Origin: Platycnemis pennipes
Taxonomy: Eukaryota; Arthropoda; Insecta; Odonata; Platycnemididae
DNA length: 64,000 nt
Direction of reading: 5' to 3'
NCBI GenBank assembly: GCA_933228895.1
Contig: OW121858.1
Coordinates: 31,581,859-31,645,858 of the forward strand
The position numbers and the translations under genes were made by a program. The notes below the pieces were generated by a model, which was given only the letters and a program-made list of their open reading frames with translations, had not been told where the DNA came from and did no database searches. Shown piece after piece: positions 1 through 10,460 of the stretch (position 1 is its first letter; every line of letters starts with the position of its first letter).

Positions 1-736
1 TTGCGAAATTTGCAACCACCACGTACTTAGTACATCAACTCACCGTAATCGACTTATGTGATGTCAAATAATTTATTTTAACTCGGAGTGGAGGATAACC
101 AAAGGGCCAAAGCACAATATCATTTCAATTTTAAAAATATCAACTCTTTTCCATAAATATTACATTCACCACGGAATAAAGACTAATTTCAGTGCTAAAG
201 GTATCGTGAAATACTCGGCGGAGAACACGTGGCTTCAGATTTGAAATTTCTTTCAAAAAATGCAAATAGCAATATGGAACCTATAGAATTACTGGGGTAA
301 TATATTATATACCTTTGGTCCTACATACAAAAAACATCTTTTTGAACAACGTCAAATTTTGTTTTGGTAAGGGTGTACTTTTTTTACGCAGGGTAAAGGG
401 AGAAGGCAAGCACAGAAATATTTCAGAGTTCCCACTTCTAGCATAAAAACCGTAGAACCTTATAAATATATAGATGCCTCAATGGAAGCAAACGTAAATT
501 AAGAAAAAGTAGGAAGGAACTTTCAAATCTGTTCTATTTCAAAATAACACGAATAATTCTTTTTTGTAAAAAAAAACGGCAGGTTTTAAGGAGTTCAAAT
601 AAGCGCCACCCCAACAAAAAATGCCGTAACTTAGCCTGGATTGTACTACGTAAAATTCACAAAGAAGGCCTCTAACCTCTACGCCCGATCGTGAGCTGCA
701 TTGGATCCCCCACCTACGTCCTGGCCTATCATATAC
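1..736. other. AT-rich non-coding stretch, nothing recognised
   Basis: No coding frame with recognisable content and no repeat shared with the rest of the window was seen. Short open frames here have no family-like motifs. Confidence 0.4.
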
Positions 737-1279
737 AGATAGAGATTGGTAAATTACCGTAATTTTCAATCGAGGTAAATTACCATTGTAAATTACGGTA
801 ATTTTCGAAAATTACCGTAATTTTAAGTTTTGAGCTGAAAATCCTTATCAGAGGACTCCAAACGAAATCAAATAGCATTGAGATATAAATGCCGACGCTT
901 ATATAAAACATATCATGACGTTTAACTATTATAACTCATTAAAAAAATTAAAACGAAGTTGGCAGCAACACGCAATTTGCCTCTTTTTTGTCACACTATG
1001 AGAAATTTTTTATCCCAAACACATACCTCTGCGCAATGTGCATTTGTTATTATACTCTGAATTGGTTGGAATTAATCATGGACACAATGTAAACAAAATC
1101 GTTTCAGCTTCTTAATTTATAATATCATCCATTCCAATGGTTTCTTTGTGAGGAATAAATTTTCTGAAAATTACCATAATAAACGTTAATTTTCAGGGGT
1201 GTTGGTAATTTACGAAAAATGCCACGGTAATTTACGAAAATTACCGCGGTAATTTACCAAGTTGCCCATCTCTATATCT
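737..1279. mobile_element. inverted-repeat element with GGTAAATTACCG ends (MITE-like)
   Basis: The left end carries AGATAGAGATTGGTAAATTA. The right end carries its reverse complement with a small insertion, giving AGAGATGGGCAACTTGGTAA on the minus strand. Both ends hold several overlapping forward and inverted copies of GGTAAATTACCG and ATTACCGTAATTTTC. The interior is about 350 bp of AT-rich DNA without coding potential. The right-hand end resembles hAT termini, but no clear 8-bp target duplication is visible, so the superfamily is a guess. Confidence 0.5.
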
Positions 1280-1799
1280 CTATCTTCATGGGACAGACAG
1301 AATCCTGCGTAAAAAAAACTCCGAGGACTCCATCCACAGAATCCGAGAGCTGAAAGTCACGGAGTACTTGTGGTAAATGTCAACCATTTATCGCGTAAGG
1401 CTTCCCGACCCGAAGCTGCGAGTATTGTATAGGAGGAAATAGTCGTAAAATATGTGCTCTGTCGATACCTACCTCGGCCTCATCACTATCGACTTATATT
1501 GGAACCACGGAACTATCGATTGTTGACGAATTTCCTGTCATGGGTACGGACACATTAAAAAATAAACGCGAGTTATGTCATATTTTAGCGTGAATCAATT
1601 TTATTCGCTACGCCTACCAAAATAATGAAACACCTACAGAGTGACGAAAATGCAATACACCAGACCACGGTATAATTATCTTCAAGTAGCAGTCTGAAAT
1701 TTCTTGAAATATTGTCAGATTAGTTCTCATCTCTCCTTTAGTGTTCACTAAGTTCATCGTTTGTTTAAAACTGCTTGTACTTCTGCTCGGTTTCATCGT
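1280..1799. other. non-coding, nothing recognised
   Basis: No gene, structured repeat or mobile-element end could be supported in this stretch. Confidence 0.35.
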
Positions 1800-2850
1800 T
1801 ACCCAATCAGCATCGTATGGCAGTTATACGTCGGACCAACGTCATTTTGATGTCACCAATGTCGTTTTAACATCGGCAGATAATGCCGTTATAAAAATGA
1901 CGCATAATTGATACCTTTCTCCGATGTAAAAATGACATCGTCGATCGTATCGTAACTGATAGCGATAATAGATATAGTTTTCCGATGTAAAAGGATGTCA
2001 GCTGAGCTGACTAATAAAGGGCATAAAAATGATCCTATTTTTCTGGTCGCTGGGTTTTATAAATTTGAGTATTCAAATGTTCTCCTCTGACATCAGAGAG
2101 AAGAAAATCAAATATTTGTGATTGGTCGGAACATCAGAAACCATTTGGAGGCCTACATATAAAATAAGAAATGTGATTATTTAAGGATTCGATGTTTGTT
2201 TACATATTTCCTTAAGTAGGTATCTCATTACTATGATAATTACTTAAAATTACCCATTTCTTAACAAGGAGAGTTCACCAGAAACCATTTGGAGGCCTAC
2301 ATATAAAATAAGAAATGTGATTATTTAAGGATTCGATGTTTGTTTACAAATTGCCGTAAAGTAGGTATCTCATTACTATGATAATTACTTAAAATTACCC
2401 ATTTCTTAACAAGGAGAGTTGTGTCATGGATAAAGTGCAAGGTTTGTAGCGTGAACGTTTTTAGATTGAAACTACATCTCTCCATTTCTTTGTCCACCGC
2501 CGTTTTATTGTGCGCCCGTCCTTGATTATAACTATTTTTAACATGTTTATCCAGTATGTATTTGAACTATCTAACTTATTAAATCATCCCAATATCATGA
2601 AAAATCAGTCCATGGTAATATCAGACATACGTCGGTCCGATATCATTTATATGTCACTGTATAGAGGTGTCTTTTTATCATCAAATTAATATCGGCCCAA
2701 TATCGTCAGCAAATGTCATTTTTATAATGGAAAATGTTATCACTTTTGACATTTGCCGATATCGGTAGGCAATATTGGGTTGACCAATAAGTGATATGCG
2801 ACGGTGTAAAAATGATATTAGGCCGATATCATTGATGCTGCTTGGGTTTA
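1800..2850. repeat. two palindrome-rich repeat modules with ACCCAA..CAGCATC ends
   Basis: The left boundary reads ACCCAATCAGCATC and the right boundary is the inverse of ACCCAAGCAGCATC. The flanks of the interior (about 1815-2050 and 2590-2850) share many copies of short motifs such as GATGTAAAAATGAC, CCGATATC and ATGTCATTTTT in both orientations. This looks like one or two decayed inverted-repeat elements; a further GCTGGGTTT-type end lies near 2045. The class is unknown. Confidence 0.35.
2137..2420 (+). repeat. tandem duplication, about 144 bp x 2
   Basis: The segment starting GAAACCATTTGGAGGCC at 2137 recurs at 2281 and ends in both copies with CCCATTTCTTAACAAGGAG. Copies differ only by small indels near the middle, so the duplication is recent relative to the surrounding decayed repeats. 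No coding content. Confidence 0.8.
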
Positions 2851-2910
2851 TTCCCTCGTTTTCCTCGCCAGCAGATGTCATTGACAGGTTCACTGACCTC
2901 GCACCAATAA

Positions 2911-3287
2911 GGGTGTTTACTCGGAACCGAAATCTCAATTTCGTACACGAAATGGTTAGATGGAAACGAAAAGTGAATTTTAGCGAAAAATCAATCTTCT
3001 AACTCCAGAGTCATTCACTTCAATAAATCAAAAATTAACATGAGCAACAGGTGACGCCCACTAAAAACAAGCTGCTTTGAGACTTACTACGTCATCCGAC
3101 TCCCGTCCTAGACTGCTTTTTAGGGGAAGGGAAGGGAGTGGATGGGGTTGTCGGAAAGTCTGCTCTTGCACAGATCCTGTCGCAACCGCTCCCATTGTAA
3201 GAGTCAGGTTAATGTGTCCCCCATTGCGAATTGGGCGAAGTAGCTTCGCGGGCTCGGTTGTGATTGGACGAGGTGGATGACGTACTA
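2911..3287 (+). repeat. interspersed repeat 'alpha', copy 1
   Basis: This copy shares ordered blocks with 49010-49391 (+) and with 58625-58985 (-). The blocks are a GTTTACTCGGAACCGAAATC segment, a TACACGAAATGGTTAGATGG segment, a CAGATCCTGTCGCAACCG segment, a GTGTCCCCCATTGCGA segment and a GATTGGACGAGGTGGATGAC segment. Three diverged copies define a dispersed family of at least 380 bp. No protein is encoded in a consistent frame, and its class is unknown. Confidence 0.7.
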
Positions 3288-3439
3288 ATTCCTGCCAAAA
3301 ATTTGTATTGATTTACGCAACGAATTTAGATTGAGGAATCCCAGTTTACAAGAGAGATAAATGTGTATTTTAACACCATTCGAAAAAACAAAGAAATATC
3401 GGGATGCGCTGCCTTGTTGCAGACGTAACAGGTTTAAAG

Positions 3440-4842
3440 GCCATTCTACAATGGGAGTAAGCCGTAAGAGCTGTCGTAAGGGCTGTCGTAAGACGTAAGG
3501 AGCTGTCGTAAGGGAGATGGCCAAGTCCCATCTCTCCATCTCTACGTCTAACGGCAGGCCAATCAGAGCGCCTCATTACTACTGCCGGTGTCAGTCACGG
3601 GTTATTGCTTTTGTGGAAGATTTTTTGACTAGGGAAGAATTGCGGACGTATTTGAAATAATCCTTGGTCGTGAACTTGAAAGATGGCGAGTTTAGACGAC
3701 CTTAATATTAACTGATGCCTCATTGAATAATATTTGGATTGTTTTTTCCCGCATTCTAACTAAATCTTTATTGTATGTACCAGTTTCTTGGTTTATTTGG
3801 ATGATTAGTGTCCTTGTAAGTTTTAAATGGCATATACTGATCGACACCCACCAATATCGTCCAAAATGTCAAAAACGTGGCATGGACAGTTGTATTTCTA
3901 TGATAAAATGAAAGGGTACACTGAAATAAATAATGTAAATCAAAGATTGTCTTGCTGTTAACCTTCCTGGCCACTTTATATATAGGAATCAATGGTTAGA
4001 CAGTGGACTTATAAGTGAATTGAATCCCATAATGATCTTTTCTCTGGGTTCATTTGGTCATTTAAGACCAAACATCCATGATTTGTTTCAGTTCTGATCA
4101 CATCCCAGACAGCTTTGTTAGTGTTGCTAGGTGTCTGAATTTAATTGCTATTTGCCATGATTTTTCAATCTTTATACAATAGTACAAGGCACTCACTTTA
4201 AAGTGGCCAGCAACCGCAATTCAAGGGGAAGTTGAGAGCGAATGCTTGTCTTCTTCAGCCCGTCCTTAACTAAGTTCAACAAAATGTTAAATTGAGACAC
4301 ACATTCTGGTAGTCTTCTTAACGAATTAAGTTCAAACAGCCAAGTAACAAGGTAAGGGTATAAAGTAATATTCAGAATAAAATATAAAATGCAGATTTCA
4401 CCACCTTTCTTCATGTCCATTCATTTATTCATAGAATAGGTTGTTATGGGCACCATGGATTGTTCTCATGTTGCCTGGAAAGTAGGATGGACCCAACATC
4501 TTCTCCTATAGTCTTACGTCTTTTCGATTGATGGACATGCAAAGCTGTTACTACACCTGCCCCCATTACGATAATCAACGTTGAAGCAGCGGCGGCAATC
4601 TCTGCGTTCATTTTCGAATACTTTATCTCAACAGTATATTTGTTGACAGTGTTCTCTATTCTACGCCCGAAAAAATCGACACTCATTTGTCTTCAATATC
4701 CATGAATATACGACCGGAGTGCTTCCGAATGGACCGTGATCGACGTCGATATTTTTACGACATACGTCAGCATTGGAGATTGACTGTCGTAAGGAAATCC
4801 TTACGTCTTAAGCGCTACGGCTTACGTCCATTATAGAATGGA
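3440..4842. mobile_element. 1.4-kb inverted-repeat element, possible PIF/Harbinger relic
   Basis: The ends are imperfect inverted repeats: CCATTCTACAATGGGAGTAA on the left and CCATTCTATAATGGACGTAA on the right (minus strand), each followed inward by repeated TGTCGTAAG / GACGTAAGG motifs. The interior is AT-rich. On the minus strand a short frame near 4193-4300 contains a segment ending RSQLPLELRLLATLK, which faintly recalls the RLALTLRFLATG region of PIF/Harbinger transposases. A separate 80-codon minus frame at 4444-4686 has one hydrophobic segment and no recognised family. The inverted-repeat structure is seen; the superfamily assignment is weak. Confidence 0.45.
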
Positions 4843-4929
4843 CTTACCAGTTGACGTGGCGAGGCATAGGAAATATTCTTATTACCTGAACTTACACCAT
4901 TGCATTTCAGAGGCCCTCAGCTCAAATAA

Positions 4930-5470
4930 AGCCAATATAAAGCTAATAATTAGTCACATTTAATCAGTGCAGTTTGGGTTAGGGGTAAAGTACTCGCTTC
5001 ACAGTGTCGACGTCCCTGGTTCGAGACTCGAGGCACCAGGCAAATCAGAACAAATATTGTACGTGCGTCGGGACTGCGTGGTCAAAGATAGGGAAATTAA
5101 AAATCACGATCACACTTCATGCTCTTACGTTAATTTCGTACACAAAAAACGACAGGGCGTGCGGACGCATTTCCGAGACCACCACGTACTAATTACGTGA
5201 TATAGGTAAATAACGTAAGTAACCATATTACGCACTAATTACGTAATTTTAGTATATTACGTAATTAGTACGTAAAATAGTTAAGATGCATCCCGCATAA
5301 ATAGGTTAAAATATGTATAACCAGGGATAGTCGTACAACGAGACTGCGATGAAAAAAAATTGAATGCAGAGAGTCTCGAGCTAGGGACGTCGACATCGTG
5401 AAGGGAGCACTTTACCCCTAATCCCAACTGCACTCATCAAACATGACTAATTATTAGCTTTATATTGGCA
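4930..5470. mobile_element. foldback element with tRNA-like arms
   Basis: Two arms of about 110 bp are inverted copies of each other. Both begin GCCAATATAAAGCTAATAAT and both contain a tRNA-like stretch with GGGTTAGGGGTAAAGTRCTC followed by GTCGACGTCCCT and a box-B-like GGTTCGAGACTCG (left) or AGCTCGAGACTC (right). The 250-bp centre is rich in palindromic TACGTAATTA motifs. The arms resemble a tRNA-derived SINE head, but as an inverted pair with a common outer border. I read it as a MITE-like foldback that captured, or evolved from, tRNA-like sequence. It is not a functional tRNA because no cloverleaf forms. Confidence 0.55.
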
Positions 5471-5743
5471 ATAAAATATTTCAAACTCGTTTTTTGACGA
5501 AGTTATTGGATATATATAACCCTATATGGGGGTGATTCGTAAATAATTAATCAAGGACTACCTGCCTGGCAAATTTCGTCAAAATCCTAGACCCGAAACT
5601 CGGACACTCCCCTTGTCAGAGTAAATGTCATTGTGTAGATCCAGGGACGCAATGAACGAACAGTAATGTTGAAGTTATTGTCTTTTAGTGAGAATTTACA
5701 TGGTAAAGCCCGAATCACACGATCACTTTTCTCGTCCCTTTAA

Positions 5744-6843
5744 GGTGGCTGGTTCGGTAATCGTGAGTCGTTGAGAACTAATGCTCATATAATTTCAATG
5801 GCACTAAAAAATTGCTTGTAGGTGATTAAATTACACGACATTTTAACCGGATGCCTCAAATTCTCAAGTCATATTGAAACATTGCCCTTTTTAATTTAAT
5901 TATTGACATGAAACATAACATAAAACTTGACTTGATTCGGTTTCTGGCAACCTGAACGTTGTCACTCTGTGCATATCCTTTGACCTTGGATATGTTGGTT
6001 TTAATGTAAGGATTGAAAAAGTATGTAATTTTGTGCTATGGGTATTTGCATACTTTGTAGTGACGAAATAATTGTGATTAAACGCTTAAACATTTATAAC
6101 ATTTCTTTAAACCATTTATTTAATCTCTCTTTTTTACTCGGCAACAACGCACATTCTGCAATTCGGCACTGCTGTTGTGTAGGCAATTGTTTCTGTGTTT
6201 CAGCGGTCGTAACGGTAGGTGTCGTATTCGTCTATTCTCAAGTAGAGGCACTGTATCCCAATACAGTGCCTCTATTCTCAAGAACCATAGATTAGAGCAC
6301 GAATAAAACAATTTGTACAAGTAGCCTCCTTGAATTAAAGAAGAGAATTCTTCTTTCTTCTTTAATCTATGTCGAGAACTCTGTCAAGGGGACTACATTG
6401 TAATATTCGCGGACTTTGTGGTGTGATTTGTTGTGGTTTCTCGCGCGCTCGCTTTCCCTCGTCTGATTCCACGTTGCCAAATGCACCTCAAAACTTCGCG
6501 CGCGATATTTGAAAATTTAAGGAATATTTATTTCTTTCATATATACGGAGGAAATAAGTCGATAACACTAGTTGATTTTCTGAGAATAGAAATTGTTGGC
6601 CAACATCCACATCATTTCAGTTTTTGGAGAAAATCTATATGGTAGAAACGTAAATAATACATAATTGACCCTTACGAAGCGGGGTGCGCCATAAGGGCCC
6701 ATGTTAAAAAAACCTTAAATATCTCAAAAACTACACTGAAAACCCCAAAAAATTTTCTCGTAGAATTTTAGAGCATAATTAAAGGAACAAATATTGCAAT
6801 TATGAACAAAATCTATACACCTGTAAATTTCGACCCAGCCACC
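5744..6843. mobile_element. 1.1-kb non-autonomous element with TTAA target duplication
   Basis: Inverted ends GGTGGCTGGTTCG (left) and GGTGGCTGGGTCG (right, minus strand) are each flanked directly by TTAA (5740-5743 and 6844-6847). TTAA duplications are typical of piggyBac and Kolobok superfamilies. No transposase frame is present. It sits inside another inverted-repeat element whose CCCTTT/AAAGGG interior was split, so it is the younger of the two. Confidence 0.6.
6243..6274. repeat. perfect 14-bp hairpin
   Basis: A 14-base arm TAGAGGCACTGTAT and its exact complement are separated by the loop CCCA. A direct repeat TCTATTCTCAAG flanks the hairpin on both sides. It lies inside the TTAA-flanked element. 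Function unknown. Confidence 0.7.
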
Positions 6844-7244
6844 TTAAAGGGATCATTTAAAGCTATAGCTTTCAGGGACCGCAAAAATGATAGCTCAAGC
6901 CATCATTTCGCCGCTCACACGATCATTTTCACCGTCCCTTCTCGTATCATTTCTGTTCGCGAGATACGGTAAACAACTTCGTAACTATGGATTATTTACA
7001 TCGTCGTCGACTGCTTTTGGCTGCAGCCAAACGTTTCTTTCAGAACGTGCGCTCTGATTGGCTAAATGACAGGCCCGAGGGACGGAAAAAAGGACGTGCT
7101 CAAATGACGAAAAAAGGGATAGCGATCCTTATCATTGAAGAATCATATTCGTGAAGTGAATAAGTCAGACGATCATTTTTAAGCTATCATTTGAGCTATC
7201 CCTGAAAAGGGACGTAAAAAATGATCGTGTGATTCAGGCTTAAC

Positions 7245-7851
7245 TAACGACATGAGAAAGCTTGTTTTCGACTGTCGCCAATGGTTACACCGTGAACATT
7301 TAGATAGGTGTTCAGTGTCCAGACTGCCCAGTGTCCTTTAGAAGGAAATTCGTCCTCAGGGGACATCTGCGCACGACCGCCATATTGTTGTAAACCTTCA
7401 GGGTTAACACCATAGGTTGGCAGCACGCGCGGCCGACAATAGGGGTTAGCGGTACACTCGGAGGTTGGCAGTTCACTCGGCCAAATAATGGGTTATAGTA
7501 AACAAACGTAAGAATGGGCAAGAATATGGGATTCAGGAGAGAGGGAGTAGTTGAGCGACCGCGAAGGAAAGGCAGTGGAGAGAAGGATTTGGTGGAAGTT
7601 AAAAGGACGCGAGGAAAGTAGAGTGAACGAGACGTACACGTCGCCAAAATGGATTCTTGGGAGGAATCGTCGGCGGAACAAAGCCGATCTTATTGCAGAG
7701 ACCCATGAATAAGACATCGCAAAGCACGGAGCTAGACGGAGGAAACGTCGGAGGAGAAAACGGCACGGGAAGGCGAGCCTCGGCCCGATGTCGTAGAGAG
7801 AGAGAACATGTCGCAGTAATAACGATAAGTGAAAGGAACTGAAACATTTCT
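7245..7851. other. non-coding or undetermined
   Basis: Overlapping open frames exist on both strands between about 7310 and 7850, but none shows a domain, a repeat relative or splice-supported limits. I see no supportable gene. Confidence 0.3.
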
Positions 7852-8297
7852 TAAGGCCGTTGTACACGTTACAGTTTCTTGTACAAGATCTTGTACCATA
7901 AATTGAACGGCGAGATTGGACGAAGAAATTGTACAAGATTTTGGTTCATGGTCGTACACGATCAAAGATTTTCATGCAATTTGTGCGCCAATAACCGGCG
8001 CAGATATCGTTTTCTGTCGAACAGCTGAATCGCGATATTCGATGACGATAGTATTTTGAAAATACTGCCATAGTTAGTGGGTTACAATGATTTGATACCA
8101 TTAATCTTAGCATTAATAACATGAAATTTTACGATTGGTTACTTGCACTCTTTCATCGGCTCGAGAAACCCATCATTTATCCTCCAAACATGTTAATGTT
8201 AATATTTCCTTTTTTGTTCAATAACGTCATCCTAATTTCACTGAGTTTTAATGTTTGACAAGGTACAAGAAATCGTACCATGTACAACGGCCTTTAA
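7852..8297. mobile_element. 446-bp MITE with AAGGCCGTTGTACA ends
   Basis: The left end AAGGCCGTTGTACACG is mirrored by the right end, whose minus strand reads AAGGCCGTTGTACATG. Inner arms repeat TTTCTTGTAC and TGTACAAGAT motifs in both orientations. The interior is non-coding. Flanking bases are T/A-rich (TT before, TA after), so the target duplication is short or unresolved. Confidence 0.6.
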
Positions 8298-8779
8298 AAC
8301 ATTATTCAAAGAAATTTAGCCCAGAGAGTAACACCATATAAGGATTGGTTTATATTACATGGTCAATATAAGTGTACTTACATATTGTGTAAATTGGACC
8401 CAATATTCTATTTGAAAAGATTAAATTTGATTGACTGTGCATGAATAAGGTAAATAGTCTATTTGCTTGATATTCCCTCATCTGACCATTATTTATTGCA
8501 AGTGACTGAAGTATTGATATATGTATGTGGTTTATATATGTGTGTGTGGAAGGTGAAATATTACTTAGCTAGCGGGACGACGGACAAAGTGAGGTAGCTG
8601 GACCGGGACGGAAGGAGCAGGGTCACGTTGGTATGTTTGAGTATATTTTAGGGAATAAGTGCAGCAAACGCGAACATTAGAATGTTACAGTGTTTTTGAT
8701 TCAGGTGCGTCCAGGTAACTGCACGGGCCTGGATATTCTGACGCTGAAAGTGGAAGCTTGTGTGTATAAAGTGAATATA
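8298..8779. other. non-coding, nothing recognised
   Basis: AT-rich DNA with a short TATATGT/GTGTGTG simple-sequence patch near 8520-8555. No gene is supported. Confidence 0.3.
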
Positions 8780-9308
8780 ATTTGGGATCCCTACGAAATC
8801 GGTCTAGATAACGAACTTGAATATGTGCAGAGAAGATCGGCAAGATTTGTAAAGGGACGGTACGATAACTATATTAGCCAGTATAACCAGCCTATTAAAT
8901 GAATTAAAATGGGAATCATTGTCAGATCGCAGGTTGAAAAATAGTCTTAATCTCCTAAATAAATTCCAAGATAATATTTTCAGTGACGACGTTAAAAATA
9001 TTTTGCGAACTCCAACTTACTAAGGAAGACTGGACCATGATTACAAAATTAGATAAATTGATTGCCGAACTGACAGATTCAAAATGTCCTTTTTTCCTCG
9101 TACAATTAGGGATATGAGTAGTGGTAAATATCTCCGATACGAGTGAATCAATCCTTATCAATTAGCTTGCCATTTTTATCTTTTTAAATATTGCAGTTCA
9201 GACTAGTATATTATTGCTAATCCTTTTTTATGCATGATATGTAGTGCATGTTTCGTGAGAATTCTCCCCCTGCCAAACACCTTTGAGGTGGCTTGCAGGG
9301 TATTATGG
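8780..9308 (+). pseudogene. CR1-like retrotransposon, 3' end of ORF2 plus 3' tail
   Basis: The translated frame gives WDPYEIGLDNELEYVQRRSA and continues RFVKGRYDNYIS, a hallmark of the C-terminal region after the reverse transcriptase in CR1/L2-type ORF2 proteins. A frameshift then splits the reading frame, which resumes as a NELKWESLSDRRL-like segment. The 3' tail contains ATGCATGATATGTAGTGCAT and GGTGGCTTGCAGGGTATTAT. The same tail occurs inverted at 23056-23180, 27600-27710 and 38361-38471. This is a truncated, inactive copy. Confidence 0.75.
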
Positions 9309-10204
9309 TAAACAGGGTAATGAATTGAAATTCCCGTCTAAAACCTCATAGACATTTATTTCTTCCTATAGGACGTGAAATCCAGAGAGGAAAATCCGCT
9401 GGTTGCCATGGTGATATAAGTAATAGATAACAAACTCTTCCAGTATTGACGACGGCTGCAAGAGGAAAAAACGAAGCCTCGAGTTATCAGCTGACAATGC
9501 TATCTGTTCTCTTCACAGAGATTGGCGATTTTTCCTCGAGAATGGGAAATGGGAACGAAATATATTTCTCGCGTATTGGTGACGAAACTGATGCGAAGTT
9601 TTCTCACAAATCCAATACATAAAGTGGAATGCACGTATGTAAATACATTCGCCTGAAACTCAAGACCAAATGCAGCACAGCCTTGAAACTTAAAAGTTTA
9701 ATACATGTCATCCTTGGACAGACGATATGCTAGTTTTATTGCTACTAATGGTCCTCGGTTCGACCACAGTCAAGTCAAAGGAGTCCCCGTAAGAAATACA
9801 GGTAAAAGGGCTTTCTTTATGTTTGCGGCCATGTTTTCATTTGACAATTTTAATTGGAAATACACTATGAACAAATTCAATAAATATTCTCATTATTATC
9901 CTCGAATTCTGATTTCGGATCAAAATACTGGTACTTCAGTAAAAGCTGACGATTCTGCTGATATTGTTTCACTCCATATAGCCCTATCCCCCTGACGACT
10001 AAAAGGTATTTTTGCATTATAAAGTAGAACGCAGACGTGTTAATTGGCGTATTCATTAGCCTAAAACTTAATGTAGCATGGCATACTGTAGCGCCACTAT
10101 CATGTAACTAAGTGGTTTATGCTTTTTTTGTGAGCAAATATTTATTGAATTCAACTGAACAAGTGAGGTAAGGCAAGCACTTGTTTACAATGTTCAAATT
10201 TCGC
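9309..10204. other. non-coding, nothing recognised
   Basis: A 90-codon open frame around 9705-9995 has no recognisable motif and no support for transcription. Otherwise nothing is identified. Confidence 0.3.
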
Positions 10205-10460
10205 ATCTTTTTACTAGTTTTTCGTGAGACGACATTTCTCTTCACATTTTTGACCTGCAAATTTTACTGCGACAGCCATGCTCTGCCGTGTAAACACGTA
10301 TAAAATTGTTGATTTTCAAAGTCCTTGTCCTTCTAATATATAAGTGATGGAAAGGCCACATTATTTTATTGCCAATCAATAGAAGGGTCAAAACATTATG
10401 TCCTGAAATTTTCACAAAAATGACATCCACTCCATAATTCGGTGGAGTCTCCTTAAGGAG
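10205..10460 (-). repeat. X module of the X-Y-Z repeat family, inverted copy
   Basis: On the minus strand this matches 13981-14260 and 21727-22005. Shared blocks include GTGAAAATTTCAGGAC, CTTCTATTGATTGGCAATAA and the CGTGTTTACACGGCAGAGC segment. The copy ends next to the 12-bp palindrome CTCCTTAAGGAG (10449-10460), which also marks the Z/X junction at 13962-13973. Confidence 0.6.

Larger units (their letters stand above)
5704..7242. mobile_element. MITE-like element with GAATCACACGATCA ends, interrupted
   Basis: The left end TAAAGCCCGAATCACACGAT matches the inverse of the right end, read as TTAAGCCTGAATCACACGAT. Inward, both continue into a CGTCCCTTT block. Further diverged inverted motifs of the same type (CACACGATCATTTTC, AGGGATAGC, ATCATTTGAGCTATC) fill 6860-7240. 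Removing the element at 5744-6843 leaves a compact unit of about 440 bp, so this is a small non-autonomous element that later received another one. The superfamily is not determined. Confidence 0.6.

Noticed and set aside
4444..4686. 80-codon minus-strand protein with one hydrophobic segment
   Set aside because: It lies inside an inverted-repeat element, has no family resemblance and no evidence of expression; not listed as a gene.
4980..5045. tRNA gene
   Set aside because: Box-B-like sequence is present, but the acceptor and anticodon stems do not form. The sequence occurs as a diverged inverted copy at 5370-5450, so it is repeat DNA.
9705..9995. Small protein gene of about 96 codons
   Set aside because: No motif, no splice or promoter support, and no conservation visible inside the window.
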